Of a stretch of DNA of 18,462 bases, positions 6,615 to 13,745 are shown in pieces. A program made the position numbers and the translations under genes. The stretch is from Holdemanella hominis (GTDB lineage Bacteria; Bacillota_I; Bacilli_A; Erysipelotrichales; Erysipelotrichaceae): positions 1 to 18,462 of the forward strand of contig NZ_JACRWH010000042.1 in assembly GCF_014306155.1 (NCBI RefSeq), in the 5' to 3' direction. Each line of letters starts with the position of its first letter. Position 1 is the stretch's first letter. The notes below the pieces were generated by a model. That model ran no database searches. It was given only the letters and a program-made list of their open reading frames with translations, and was not told the DNA's origin.

Positions 6615-7079
6615 TCCCAGTGCTCCAAACAATCCCATACTCGTAAGAGCCATGATGATACCGGCTAAAATGACACCTAACATAACAGCTAGTACACTCG
6701 ATTTGAAATTCATATCTAAGATACTAGCGGCAAGTGTACCAGTCCAGGCTCCTGTTCCTGGTAATGGAATGCCCACAAATATTAATAGGGCTACAAACAA
6801 TCCTTTTCCTGCAGTGGCTTGTAATTTTTTACCACCTTTTTCACCTTTTTCTAGACACCACGTAAAGAAGTTTCCGACAACTGGCTTGTCAGCTCCCCAG
6901 ACAAGAATCTTTCTGGCAAAGAAATAGATGAAGGGAACAGGAATCATATTTCCAATAATCGCAATTATATAATATTGAATAAATGGTAATCCCATTCCGG
7001 CTGCGATTGGAATTGCTCCACGAAGTTCAATAAGTGGTACCATAGATACAAAAAACACAATCAGGTATTTTTTAAACAT
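6603..7079 (-). CDS. Small multidrug-export family membrane protein (PF06695/COG2426 type)
   Basis: A 158-residue polytopic membrane protein. Signatures are VPLIELRGAIP (14-24) and GIPLPGTGAWTG (103-114), both characteristic of this family; helices lie at about 4-14, 34-58, 92-108, 112-122 and 128-150. The transport name is historical and the substrate is not established. SD AAGGAGA lies before the ATG at 7079. It is a single-gene unit with its own promoter (7109-7137) and terminator, divergent from the DUF308 gene. Confidence 0.85.
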   Translation of the reverse strand: MFKKYLIVFFVSMVPLIELRGAIPIAAGMGLPFIQYYIIAIIGNMIPVPFIYFFARKILVWGADKPVVGNFFTWCLEKGEKGGKKLQATAGKGLFVALLIFVGIPLPGTGAWTGTLAASILDMNFKSSVLAVMLGVILAGIIMALTSMGLFGALGALF

Positions 7080-7108
7080 TTAGAATCTCCTTTTTTTCGA
7101 CAAATAAA

Positions 7109-7137
7109 AGTTTATCATTGATGACATAAATTTACAA
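7109..7137 (-). promoter_or_regulatory. Promoter of the small export-family gene
   Basis: Minus strand TTGTAA (7132-7137), 17-bp spacer, TAAACT (7109-7114) with an upstream TG (extended -10, TGATAAACT). Confidence 0.5.
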
Positions 7138-7175
7138 TAATAGACAGAATTTAAAACGTGTCTAGCACTGTGGTG

Positions 7176-7203
7176 TTGAAAGCGCTAAAAATAGTGTTAT
7201 ACT
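7176..7203 (+). promoter_or_regulatory. Promoter of the DUF308-alcohol dehydrogenase operon
   Basis: TTGAAA (7176-7181), 16-bp spacer, TATACT (7198-7203). The start would be near 7210, giving a very short leader with SD AAGGAG. Confidence 0.75.
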
Positions 7204-7227
7204 GAAATCATAAAGGAGATGTTACTT

Positions 7228-7812
7228 ATGAAATGGTTTGATTCTGATTATGATTATATTGATGAATTCAAAACACAATGGAATGAAAGGTATAAAAAGG
7301 CTAAAAGAATGAGTATAATATTAAGTATAGTATTGATTCTTATTGGTATTTTATGTTTTGTGTTTCCAGAAAAGGTATTCACAACGATTCAAATTATCGC
7401 AGCCATTGGCTTGATTGTTTGGGGTGCATGTGAAATTTATTCATATATCACAACAACCTTCTTCTTTAGAGATGCAATGTGGCTAGCCAGTGGTATCTTA
7501 AATATTTTGTTAGGTTGTTTATTATGCACGATGCCAGTTACAATTACTGTAAGTACATTTACATTTTTGTTTGCGTTTGTGCTATTGGTCAATGGTATTC
7601 AAAAGATTACTTGGGGTTCTAGACTTAGTTTTTTTAGAGTGATCGATACGAAATATTTAAGTTTTACAGGTTGGGTCAATCTGTTGTTAAGCATTATTTT
7701 TTTGGTAATGCCATTCCAAAGTGCTTTAGTCATTAATTATATTATTGCGACCTATTTGGTTGTGGCTGGTCTTAGCTTGTCGATTGAAGCTGTTTCAATG
7801 AAAAAGATTTAA
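7228..7812 (+). CDS. DUF308/HdeD-like membrane protein
   Basis: A 194-residue protein with a charged N-terminus (1-26) and about six hydrophobic helices in three short pairs, the pattern of DUF308 (HdeD-like) proteins: IILSIVLILIGILCFVFP, then IIAAIGLIVWGACEIY, with related copies downstream. The biochemical role is unknown; E. coli HdeD is linked to acid resistance. An ATG at 7219 overlaps the SD AAGGAG (7213-7218), so I take the ATG at 7228, nine bases downstream, as the start. It is co-transcribed with the alcohol dehydrogenase 11 bases behind it. Confidence 0.85.
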   Translation: MKWFDSDYDYIDEFKTQWNERYKKAKRMSIILSIVLILIGILCFVFPEKVFTTIQIIAAIGLIVWGACEIYSYITTTFFFRDAMWLASGILNILLGCLLCTMPVTITVSTFTFLFAFVLLVNGIQKITWGSRLSFFRVIDTKYLSFTGWVNLLLSIIFLVMPFQSALVINYIIATYLVVAGLSLSIEAVSMKKI

Positions 7813-7823
7813 AAGGGGTAAAC

Positions 7824-9014
7824 ATGGAAAAATTTAAGTTTTATGCACCAACAAAAGTGTATTTTGGTAAAGATGAGGAACAAAGGGTTGGAAAGATTTT
7901 ACAAGAATATCATCCAAAGAAAGTATTGATTCATTATGGAGGGAAAAGTGCCATTCAATCCGGTCTTTTGGATCGAGTGAAAAAGGCGCTTGATGAAGAA
8001 AATATTGCCTATTGTTTGTGTGGAGGTGTTGTTGCTAATCCATTACTTTCAAAGGTGAACGAAGGAATTCAAATTTGTAAAGAAGAAGGAGTTGACTTTA
8101 TTCTTGCTGTTGGTGGAGGAAGCGTTTTAGACTCAAGCAAAGGCATTGCATATGGTGTTTATAATGAAGGTGATGTCTGGGATTATTACGCAAGAAAGAA
8201 AAAGGTGAAGGGTGCTTTACCTATGGGGTGTATCTTAACGCTATCCGCAACAGGCAGTGAAATGAGCAATTCAAGTGTAATCACAAATGAAGATGGTAAT
8301 CTGAAACGTGGTTTAAGCAGTGATTATGGATATTTTAAATTTTCTATTTTAAATCCAAAATTAACATATACTGTATCTCAATACCAAACAATGTGTGGGT
8401 GTACGGATATTATTATGCATACATTGGAACGATATTTTACGCCATCCCAAACATTGGATTTGGTAGATCAAATGGCAGAAAGTTTAGTCCGTATTGTCAT
8501 AAAAAACACAAAAATTCTTTTAGAAGATCCTTCTAACGAACAGGCACGCTCTGAAATTATGTGGGCAGGTAGTGTTTCACACAATGACATGACTGGAGAT
8601 CGTTCTTTAGGAGATTGGGCTTGCCATCAATTGGAACATGAATTAAGTGGAATGTTTAATGTAGCACATGGTGCAGGTCTTGCGGCTATTTGGGATAGTT
8701 GGGCAAATCATGTATATATGGAAAATCCAACGCGATTTGCCAAACTTGGGCATCGTGTTTTTGGTTTGGATGATTCGGATACATTATCTTGTGCTTTGAA
8801 TACTATTGAAAAGATGGAAGAATTCTTTAGAAGTATCGGCATGCCGACAAGTATTCAAGGATTGTTAAAACGTAAGTGTACAGAACCAGAATTGTATGAA
8901 TTAACATACAAATGCAGCTTTGAGCATACGCGCACAATTGGAAAATTTAAAGAGTTGGATGAAATGGATATGCTTGAAATATATCGTATGGCAAATGAAA
9001 AGGAAGTCGCTTAA
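7824..9014 (+). CDS. Iron-containing alcohol dehydrogenase (butanol dehydrogenase type)
   Basis: A 396-residue group III alcohol dehydrogenase that probably reduces aldehydes with NAD(P)H in fermentation or detoxification. Full family length. The dinucleotide-binding part shows VGGGSVLDSSKG (96-107) and LSATGSEMSNSSV (140-152). Predicted Fe2+ ligands are Asp195, His199, His268 and His282, spaced as in characterised homologues (DIIMHTLE, HQLEHELSG, VAHGAGLA). Closest in style to BDH/YugJ-like NADPH-dependent butanol dehydrogenases; the physiological aldehyde cannot be told from sequence. SD AAAGGGG precedes the ATG. It forms an operon with the DUF308 gene. Confidence 0.93.
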   Translation: MEKFKFYAPTKVYFGKDEEQRVGKILQEYHPKKVLIHYGGKSAIQSGLLDRVKKALDEENIAYCLCGGVVANPLLSKVNEGIQICKEEGVDFILAVGGGSVLDSSKGIAYGVYNEGDVWDYYARKKKVKGALPMGCILTLSATGSEMSNSSVITNEDGNLKRGLSSDYGYFKFSILNPKLTYTVSQYQTMCGCTDIIMHTLERYFTPSQTLDLVDQMAESLVRIVIKNTKILLEDPSNEQARSEIMWAGSVSHNDMTGDRSLGDWACHQLEHELSGMFNVAHGAGLAAIWDSWANHVYMENPTRFAKLGHRVFGLDDSDTLSCALNTIEKMEEFFRSIGMPTSIQGLLKRKCTEPELYELTYKCSFEHTRTIGKFKELDEMDMLEIYRMANEKEVA

Positions 9015-9028
9015 GACTTCCTTATTTT
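9001..9028. terminator. Bidirectional terminator between convergent genes
   Basis: Stem AGGAAGTC / GACTTCCT (8 bp, 6-base loop) with TATTTTA on the plus side and TTTTCATTT on the minus side. The alcohol dehydrogenase stop codon lies in the loop. Confidence 0.85.
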
Positions 9029-9959
9029 AGTTAAATAGACTTTTAATGAAGTTAATAATCTTGTCAAACCATCCTTCAGATTGGGCTTTGTTGAATAATC
9101 CAGATAATTGATTTTTTAAACTGCCAGATAATTTGTTTAATTGATTTAATACTTCTTGTGAGTCAATAGCCGAAGTGTTTTGGTATTTCTTGGCGAATGC
9201 AATCAATTTATCGATATCGTCTTGAGAGATGATGTCACTTAAATTAAATTCCTCCAAAGCATCCTGTACGACTTGTTCAACTTGTTCGGTAGTTGCAGCA
9301 CTACCTTGGTTTTGCTTGATTTGGGCAAGCTCTTGTTTGATTTCTACTAAAGCCTGATCTAAGCGGGCAGAGTCAAAATTAGAATCGTCTGCATTATTTT
9401 GAGCAATTTCGTTTGTTGCTTCAAGCTCATCTTGTGCAACTTGTGTGCGGTCTGGATCTAGTGTTTCTCCGTTAGCTTCTAACGCTTTGTAAACGCCGGT
9501 TAGAGCAGATTCTCCGGTAACTTTTGAAATGGAAGCAACATCGATTTCAACATCACTGACACCTGCTGTAATTGCGGCGTTGGCATATTGGTTGGATGTG
9601 ATCTTTGTGATATTGCTTTGTGTGATGATTTTTACTTTTACACCTGTACCAGAATCTTGTTTTTGAACCATAACACTTGAAATCAAACTGGATGTATCTC
9701 CGCCAACGATTCCTAAATAGTTGTATAAGTCGTTGGCATCAACACTTGTTTCGTAGACGTTATTTGTATCTTCAATATCAAATAATTCACGTGTGCTTTG
9801 GATTTGATCTTCACTTAAACCACCACCATATACAACGGTTGGTTTACCCCATTTTTCATCTATAACAGATGTATCGATTGCGAATACGTTCGTGGCAGCG
9901 GCTGAAATGCTCATAATGGCTGCTAGAGATACGCCTAATAATTTATTACATTTAAACAT
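9027..9959 (-). CDS. Secreted DUF1002 family protein (YpuA-like)
   Basis: A 310-residue exported protein of unknown function. A signal peptide (1-27) has Lys3/Lys6, a hydrophobic core and a VFA cleavage site. The DUF1002 core follows, with YGGGLSEDQI and AAITAGVSDVEIDVAS, then TGESALTGVYKA, all typical of the family. After about residue 175 it turns acidic, Gln/Asn-rich and helical, with a coiled-coil-like stretch around LVEIKQELAQIKQNQ, and ends in amphipathic aromatic repeats (GWFDKIINFIKSLFN). I start at 9959 because AAGGAG (9969-9974) is nine bases upstream; the ATG at 9980 would precede that SD and lengthen the signal peptide. Confidence 0.85.
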   Translation of the reverse strand: MFKCNKLLGVSLAAIMSISAAATNVFAIDTSVIDEKWGKPTVVYGGGLSEDQIQSTRELFDIEDTNNVYETSVDANDLYNYLGIVGGDTSSLISSVMVQKQDSGTGVKVKIITQSNITKITSNQYANAAITAGVSDVEIDVASISKVTGESALTGVYKALEANGETLDPDRTQVAQDELEATNEIAQNNADDSNFDSARLDQALVEIKQELAQIKQNQGSAATTEQVEQVVQDALEEFNLSDIISQDDIDKLIAFAKKYQNTSAIDSQEVLNQLNKLSGSLKNQLSGLFNKAQSEGWFDKIINFIKSLFN

Positions 9960-9994
9960 TTTTTTGTTCTCCTTTTGCATAATTTTGCTTTACT

Positions 9995-10023
9995 AGTGTA
10001 TCTTAACTTTATTTTTTGTGCAA
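9995..10023 (-). promoter_or_regulatory. Promoter of the DUF1002 gene
   Basis: Minus strand TTGCAC (10018-10023), 17-bp spacer, TACACT (9995-10000). It is divergent from the regulator promoter, with only five bases between their -35 boxes, so a regulator bound here could affect both. Confidence 0.7.
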
Positions 10024-10028
10024 AAGTT

Positions 10029-10057
10029 TTGAATCTTATGTGAAATTTTGTTATACT
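10029..10057 (+). promoter_or_regulatory. Promoter of the DtxR-type regulator
   Basis: TTGAAT (10029-10034), 17-bp spacer, TATACT (10052-10057). Confidence 0.8.
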
Positions 10058-10059
10058 TT

Positions 10060-10078
10060 TATGGTAAGCTAAAACTAA
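10060..10078 (-). promoter_or_regulatory. Candidate DtxR/IdeR-like operator at the regulator's own start site
   Basis: Read on the minus strand TTAGTTTTAGCTTACCATA matches the IdeR/DtxR box TTAGGTTAGGCTAACCTAA at 13 of 19 positions by eye. It lies over the predicted transcription start of the regulator, a typical autoregulation position. The palindrome is weak, so this is only a candidate. Confidence 0.25.
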
Positions 10079-10092
10079 CTGGAGGAATAGAA

Positions 10093-10491
10093 ATGCAGCT
10101 AACACAATCTCAGGAAGATTATTTAGAAACAATATATGTATTAAAGTCTCAACAAGAGAATGTTCGTGCTATTGATGTGGCGGCAGCTCTAGGCTTTTCT
10201 AAGCCGAGCGTTTCACATGCTTTGAAAGACTTAAAAGAAAAAGAATTGATTTATACGGACAAAACAGGATATTTATTCTTTACAGAACAAGGACAAAAAC
10301 AGGCTAGTCAAGTGTATGAAAGGCATATTTATTTTAAGAATCAATTGCTCCATGCTGGCGTAGAATCTGTTCTTGCAGAAGAAGAAGCTTGTCGTATGGA
10401 ACATACAATTAGTGAAGAGAGTTTTAAAAAATTAAAGGGTAGTAAATGCGTGCGCTCATGTATTGACTGCAAGGGGGACGATTGTAAGTAA
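10093..10491 (+). CDS. DtxR/MntR-family metal-dependent transcriptional regulator with a Cys-rich tail
   Basis: A 132-residue repressor: N-terminal winged helix (1-65, recognition helix around SKPSVSHALKDLKE) then the metal-binding dimerisation domain (66-115). Metal ligand positions are mixed: Asp9 and Glu12 match MntR, whereas ACRMEH supplies Cys100, Glu103 and His104 as in DtxR/IdeR; His78 is present. It may therefore sense Fe2+ or Mn2+. There is no SH3/FeoA-like domain; instead a tail has four cysteines (119, 123, 126, 131; C-X3-C-X2-C-X4-C). The start at 10093 follows GGAGG; longer versions of the frame lack an SD. No metal transporter of the usual regulon is adjacent. Confidence 0.88.
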   Translation: MQLTQSQEDYLETIYVLKSQQENVRAIDVAAALGFSKPSVSHALKDLKEKELIYTDKTGYLFFTEQGQKQASQVYERHIYFKNQLLHAGVESVLAEEEACRMEHTISEESFKKLKGSKCVRSCIDCKGDDCK

Positions 10492-10517
10492 AAAGCGTGA
10501 ATGGCTCACGCTTTTTT
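10490..10517. terminator. Bidirectional terminator between regulator and AIM24-family gene
   Basis: AAAAAGCGTGA / TCACGCTTTTTT with loop ATGGC. It has T runs on both strands. Confidence 0.9.
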
Positions 10518-11214
10518 AGTCCTTTCCTTGAGGTATAAATGGGATTAATGCATCAGCTAATGAATGTAGGTTACGAGATTGGATGTACACTTTTCCGTTT
10601 CCGTGGAACTCATTCACTAAACCTTCACCTGTTGTGAATCCAAATGTCCCGGATGCAATTTTGATTTCATAATCTAAAGAATCGTCCCATGCGATAACGT
10701 GTTCATTATCAATTGTGATTGGATGATCTGCATCTACATTGATTTCCATAATGTCACCATATGCATTGATCAATAGGTCGCCTTGTCCAGATGTATGCAT
10801 GACAAAGAATCCACCGGTTCCACCAAGTAATGCTTTTCCAACGCTTTGTGTTTTCATTTCGTAGCTAACAGTGTTATCACATGCCAAAAAAGCACCATTA
10901 TTTAAATAGTAGTGACATGCTGGTGTAACCTCTAAACATGTGATTTTTCCTGGAATAGAAGGTGCAATACCAAGTAATCCGTCGTGACTTGTTCCGGTAG
11001 CCTCTGTAATAAACATACTTTCGCCACTGGTAAGGCTTCGTCCTAAGGCGCCTAATACGCCGCTAATACCTTTTTTGTTACTGTTCATTTTACCTTCAAT
11101 CACAACGTTTGACATATAGGCCATAGAGCCTCTTTCGATTTTTACCGTTTCATTATTCTGTAGATTGATTTCAACGATAGGGCAATCTGAATCGCCTTTG
11201 ATTTTATAGTCCAT
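10516..11214 (-). CDS. AIM24/TIGR00266 family protein
   Basis: A 232-residue beta-rich protein of the AIM24 family (TIGR00266, Pfam AIM24). Typical segments are KIERGSMAYMS, the Gly-rich SGESMFITEATG, GLLGIAPSIPGKI, GGTGGFFVMHTSGQGDLLINAYG and HVIAWDDSLDYEI. Bacterial members have no established biochemical role; the yeast mitochondrial relative affects inner-membrane organisation. The start at 11214 (MDYKIKGDS) follows AAGGAGG; an upstream in-frame ATG at 11271 has no SD. It is a monocistronic unit between its own promoter and the shared terminator. Confidence 0.9.
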   Translation of the reverse strand: MDYKIKGDSDCPIVEINLQNNETVKIERGSMAYMSNVVIEGKMNSNKKGISGVLGALGRSLTSGESMFITEATGTSHDGLLGIAPSIPGKITCLEVTPACHYYLNNGAFLACDNTVSYEMKTQSVGKALLGGTGGFFVMHTSGQGDLLINAYGDIMEINVDADHPITIDNEHVIAWDDSLDYEIKIASGTFGFTTGEGLVNEFHGNGKVYIQSRNLHSLADALIPFIPQGKD

Positions 11215-11242
11215 AGTGACCTCCTTTTTGCATCTTTCTTTT

Positions 11243-11251
11243 ATTGTATCA
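11243..11251 (-). promoter_or_regulatory. Extended -10 promoter of the AIM24-family gene
   Basis: Minus strand TGATACAAT. The -35 (ATGTTA) is weak. The start would be near 11236, with the SD following. Confidence 0.5.
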
Positions 11252-11293
11252 AGTATATGTGAATTTAACATTAATTATCATAATTTATTTAAA

Positions 11294-11312
11294 TTGACAC
11301 AATAAGTGTCAA
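11294..11312. repeat. Operator-like inverted repeat
   Basis: TTGACACAATAAGTGTCAA has 7-bp perfect arms with a 5-base centre. Each arm contains a TTGACA hexamer, one per strand. The plus-strand hexamer is followed after 17 bp by CATATT (11317-11322). The regulator is unknown. Confidence 0.6.
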
Positions 11313-11328
11313 TATTCATATTATTTTA

Positions 11329-11394
11329 ATGATAAATGAGGTTGCACAAAAATGGTTGGAAATTAAAATATTTACACAAATTAGCGGACTTTAA
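11329..11394 (+). CDS. Possible leaderless mini-ORF (21 codons)
   Basis: ATG at 11329 opens a 21-codon frame (begins MINEVAQKWL, ends TQISGL). It has no SD, but CATATT with a 17-bp-spaced TTGACA ends six bases before the ATG, the same geometry as the leaderless genes here. The peptide matches nothing I recognise. Short ORFs occur by chance, so confidence is low. Confidence 0.2.
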   Translation: MINEVAQKWLEIKIFTQISGL

Positions 11395-11458
11395 AAAAAT
11401 AAAAAAACTGGTTTCCTTTACATAAAGGTCAAGCATTATTTCGTATGAATGTAAAGAC

Positions 11459-11486
11459 TTGTTTTAGAAAAATTTATTAGTATACT
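11459..11486 (+). promoter_or_regulatory. nrdDG promoter
   Basis: TTGTTT (11459-11464), 16-bp spacer, TATACT (11481-11486). GTATAC occurs twice around the -10 (11480-11485 and 11491-11496). Confidence 0.65.
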
Positions 11487-11499
11487 AGATGTATACAAA

Positions 11500-11521
11500 A
11501 ATAGTTGAAGGTTCAACTATT
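11500..11521 (+). promoter_or_regulatory. Leader hairpin at the 5' end of the nrdD mRNA
   Basis: AATAGTTGAA / TTCAACTATT is a near-perfect stem beginning about seven bases after the predicted start site. It is followed by TTTC and the SD AGGAGG. It could stabilise the 5' end, or act as a weak attenuator. Confidence 0.5.
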
Positions 11522-11536
11522 TTCAGGAGGATTAAT

Positions 11537-13711
11537 ATGAATGTAATTAAAAGAAGTGGAGAAGAAGTCGTTTTTGATGCATCAAAGATTGAAAATGCAA
11601 TCAAAAAAGCAAGTAAAGCTACAACACACAATCAAATGACAGATGAATTGATTCATTCTGTTACGCAAAGTGTTATCGATAAATGTGAAAACTTGAAGAG
11701 AAGCCCAAATGTGGAAGAAATTCAAGATATGGTTGAGGGAGAATTGATGGAACATCGTTGTTTTGCGGTAGCTCACAACTATATCACATATCGTTATGAA
11801 CGTGCTTTAATTCGTAAGGCAAATTCAACAGATAAGCAGATCATGTCTTTGCTGGAGCGAAATAATGAAGAAGTTAAACAAGAAAACTCAAATAAAAATC
11901 CATTAGTAAACAGTGTTCAGCGTGATTATATGGCTGGAGAAGTTTCAAAGGATATCACAAAACGTTTCTTGTTACCTCAAGATGTTATGGAGGCCCATGA
12001 AAAAGGTGTTATTCATTTCCATGATTCAGATTACTTTGCACAACACATGCACAACTGTTGTTTAGTAAATTTAGAGGACATGCTTCAAAATGGTACAGTT
12101 ATCTCTGAAACAATGATTGAAAAACCACATAGTTTCTCTACAGCATGTAACGTAGCTACACAAATAATTGCGCAAGTTGCTAGTTCACAATATGGAGGGC
12201 AAAGTATTACACTTTCTCACTTAGCTCCATTTGTACAGGTTTCAAGAGAAAAAGCACGTCGTGAAGTAAAAGAAGAATTAGAATCATTGAATCTAGATTC
12301 ATCTGAAGATACAGTTAATAAAATGGCAGAAATGCGTGTTCGTAAAGAAATTGAAAAAGGTGTACAGATGATTCAATACCAGGTTATCACATTGATGACG
12401 ACAAATGGTCAAGCTCCATTTGTGACTGTCTTCATGTATTTAAATGAAGTGCCTGAAGGACAGACTCGTGATGACTTAGCTATGATTATTGAAGAAATGT
12501 TGAAACAAAGAATCAAGGGAGTTAAAAATGAAAAAGGTATCTGGATTACGCCGGCTTTCCCTAAATTGATTTATGTTCTTGAAGAAAACAACATTGAAGA
12601 AGATTCTAAATATTGGCATTTGACAGAATTAGCGGCTAGATGTACAGCTAAGCGTATGGTTCCAGATTATATTTCTGAAAAGAAAATGTTGGAATTAAAA
12701 GTAGATGCGAATGGAGAAGGGCATTGTTATCCGTGTATGGGATGTCGTTCATTCTTAACTACGTATTTAGATGAAAATGGTAAACCAAAATACTATGGCC
12801 GATTCAACCAAGGTGTTGTTACTTTGAACTTAGTTGATGTAGCTTGTTCAAGTAAACAGGATGAAGAAGCATTCTGGAGAATCATGGATGAAAGATTGGC
12901 GTTGTGTAAAAAGGCATTGATGTGTCGCCATGAAAGATTATTAGGTACACCAAGTGATGTAGCTCCTATTTTATGGCAAAATGGTGCATTGGCGCGTTTG
13001 AAAAAAGGAGAGCCAATCGACAAATTATTATTTGGTGGATATTCTACAATTTCTTTGGGATATGCTGGATTATGTGAATGTGTATATTATATGACTGGAC
13101 ACCCTCATACTGAAGAGCCAGGAACTTCATTTGGATTGAAAGTTATGCAGTATCTAAATGATGCTTGTGCTAAATGGAAGGCAGAAGAAAATATTGACTT
13201 CTCATTATATGGAACTCCTATGGAGTCAACTACATTTAAGTTCTCTAAACATCTACAAGAGCGTTTTGGAATTATTCCACATGTAACGGATAAGAACTAT
13301 ATCACAAATAGCTATCATGTTCATGTAACAGAAGAAATTGATGCGTTTACTAAATTAACATTTGAATCACAGTTCCAAAAACTTTCTCCAGGTGGAGCCA
13401 TTAGCTATGTAGAAGTTCCAAATATGGAAAATAACATTGAAGCTGTTTTGGCAATTATGAAACATATTTATAATCATATTATGTATGCAGAGTTGAACAC
13501 AAAATCAGATTATTGCCAAGTATGTGGATATACAGGAGAAATCAAGATTGTGGAAGATGAAAACCATAAATTAGTTTGGGAATGTCCAAATTGTGGAAAT
13601 CGTGACCAAGAAAAAATGAATGTGGCTCGTCGTACTTGTGGATATATCGGTACACAGTTCTGGAATCAAGGACGAACACAAGAAATCAAAGAAAGAGTAC
13701 TACACTTATAA
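11537..13711 (+). CDS. nrdD: Class III anaerobic ribonucleoside-triphosphate reductase
   Basis: A 724-residue glycyl-radical enzyme that makes dNTPs from NTPs without oxygen. An N-terminal ATP-cone (about 1-92, MNVIKRSGEEVVFD...) gives allosteric control. The catalytic barrel includes HNCCLVN (172-178) and CYPCMGCRS (397-405). Near the C-terminus are the Zn-binding pairs Cys660/Cys663 and Cys683/Cys686, then the radical loop RRTCGYIG, with Gly702 as the radical site. The start at 11537 follows AGGAGG; an upstream in-frame ATG at 11489 lies only two bases after the -10 box and is rejected. nrdG, its activase, follows. Its presence argues for growth without oxygen. Confidence 0.97.
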   Translation: MNVIKRSGEEVVFDASKIENAIKKASKATTHNQMTDELIHSVTQSVIDKCENLKRSPNVEEIQDMVEGELMEHRCFAVAHNYITYRYERALIRKANSTDKQIMSLLERNNEEVKQENSNKNPLVNSVQRDYMAGEVSKDITKRFLLPQDVMEAHEKGVIHFHDSDYFAQHMHNCCLVNLEDMLQNGTVISETMIEKPHSFSTACNVATQIIAQVASSQYGGQSITLSHLAPFVQVSREKARREVKEELESLNLDSSEDTVNKMAEMRVRKEIEKGVQMIQYQVITLMTTNGQAPFVTVFMYLNEVPEGQTRDDLAMIIEEMLKQRIKGVKNEKGIWITPAFPKLIYVLEENNIEEDSKYWHLTELAARCTAKRMVPDYISEKKMLELKVDANGEGHCYPCMGCRSFLTTYLDENGKPKYYGRFNQGVVTLNLVDVACSSKQDEEAFWRIMDERLALCKKALMCRHERLLGTPSDVAPILWQNGALARLKKGEPIDKLLFGGYSTISLGYAGLCECVYYMTGHPHTEEPGTSFGLKVMQYLNDACAKWKAEENIDFSLYGTPMESTTFKFSKHLQERFGIIPHVTDKNYITNSYHVHVTEEIDAFTKLTFESQFQKLSPGGAISYVEVPNMENNIEAVLAIMKHIYNHIMYAELNTKSDYCQVCGYTGEIKIVEDENHKLVWECPNCGNRDQEKMNVARRTCGYIGTQFWNQGRTQEIKERVLHL

Positions 13712-13734
13712 GAGCTAGTTTCTAGCTCTTTTTT
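13711..13734 (+). terminator. Terminator-like hairpin between nrdD and nrdG
   Basis: 8-bp perfect stem AGAGCTAG / CTAGCTCT with a TTT loop and five further T. The SD of nrdG (AGGAGG, 13735-13740) follows at once. No separate nrdG promoter is visible, so it probably reduces rather than blocks transcription into nrdG. Confidence 0.8.
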
Positions 13735-13745
13735 AGGAGGTATTT

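Larger units (their letters stand above)
11272..11536. other. Regulatory intergenic region between AIM24-family gene and nrdD
   Basis: About 265 bases without an established gene. It holds the AIM24 promoter side, the inverted repeat at 11294-11312, a possible 21-codon ORF at 11329-11394, a small CCTTT-ACAT-AAAGG hairpin near 11415-11428, the nrdD promoter (11459-11486) and the nrdD leader hairpin (11500-11521). I did not find a 16-bp NrdR box. Confidence 0.6.

Noticed and set aside
11272..11536. NrdR box upstream of nrdD
   Set aside because: ACAC-N5-GTGT occurs at 11297-11309, but the spacing is 13 bp rather than the 16-bp NrdR box, there is no second box in phase, and it lies about 150 bp from the nrdD promoter.
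11489..11536. Longer nrdD N-terminus starting at 11489
   Set aside because: That ATG is two bases after the -10 box and the added residues precede the conserved ATP-cone start; AGGAGG sits before the ATG at 11537.
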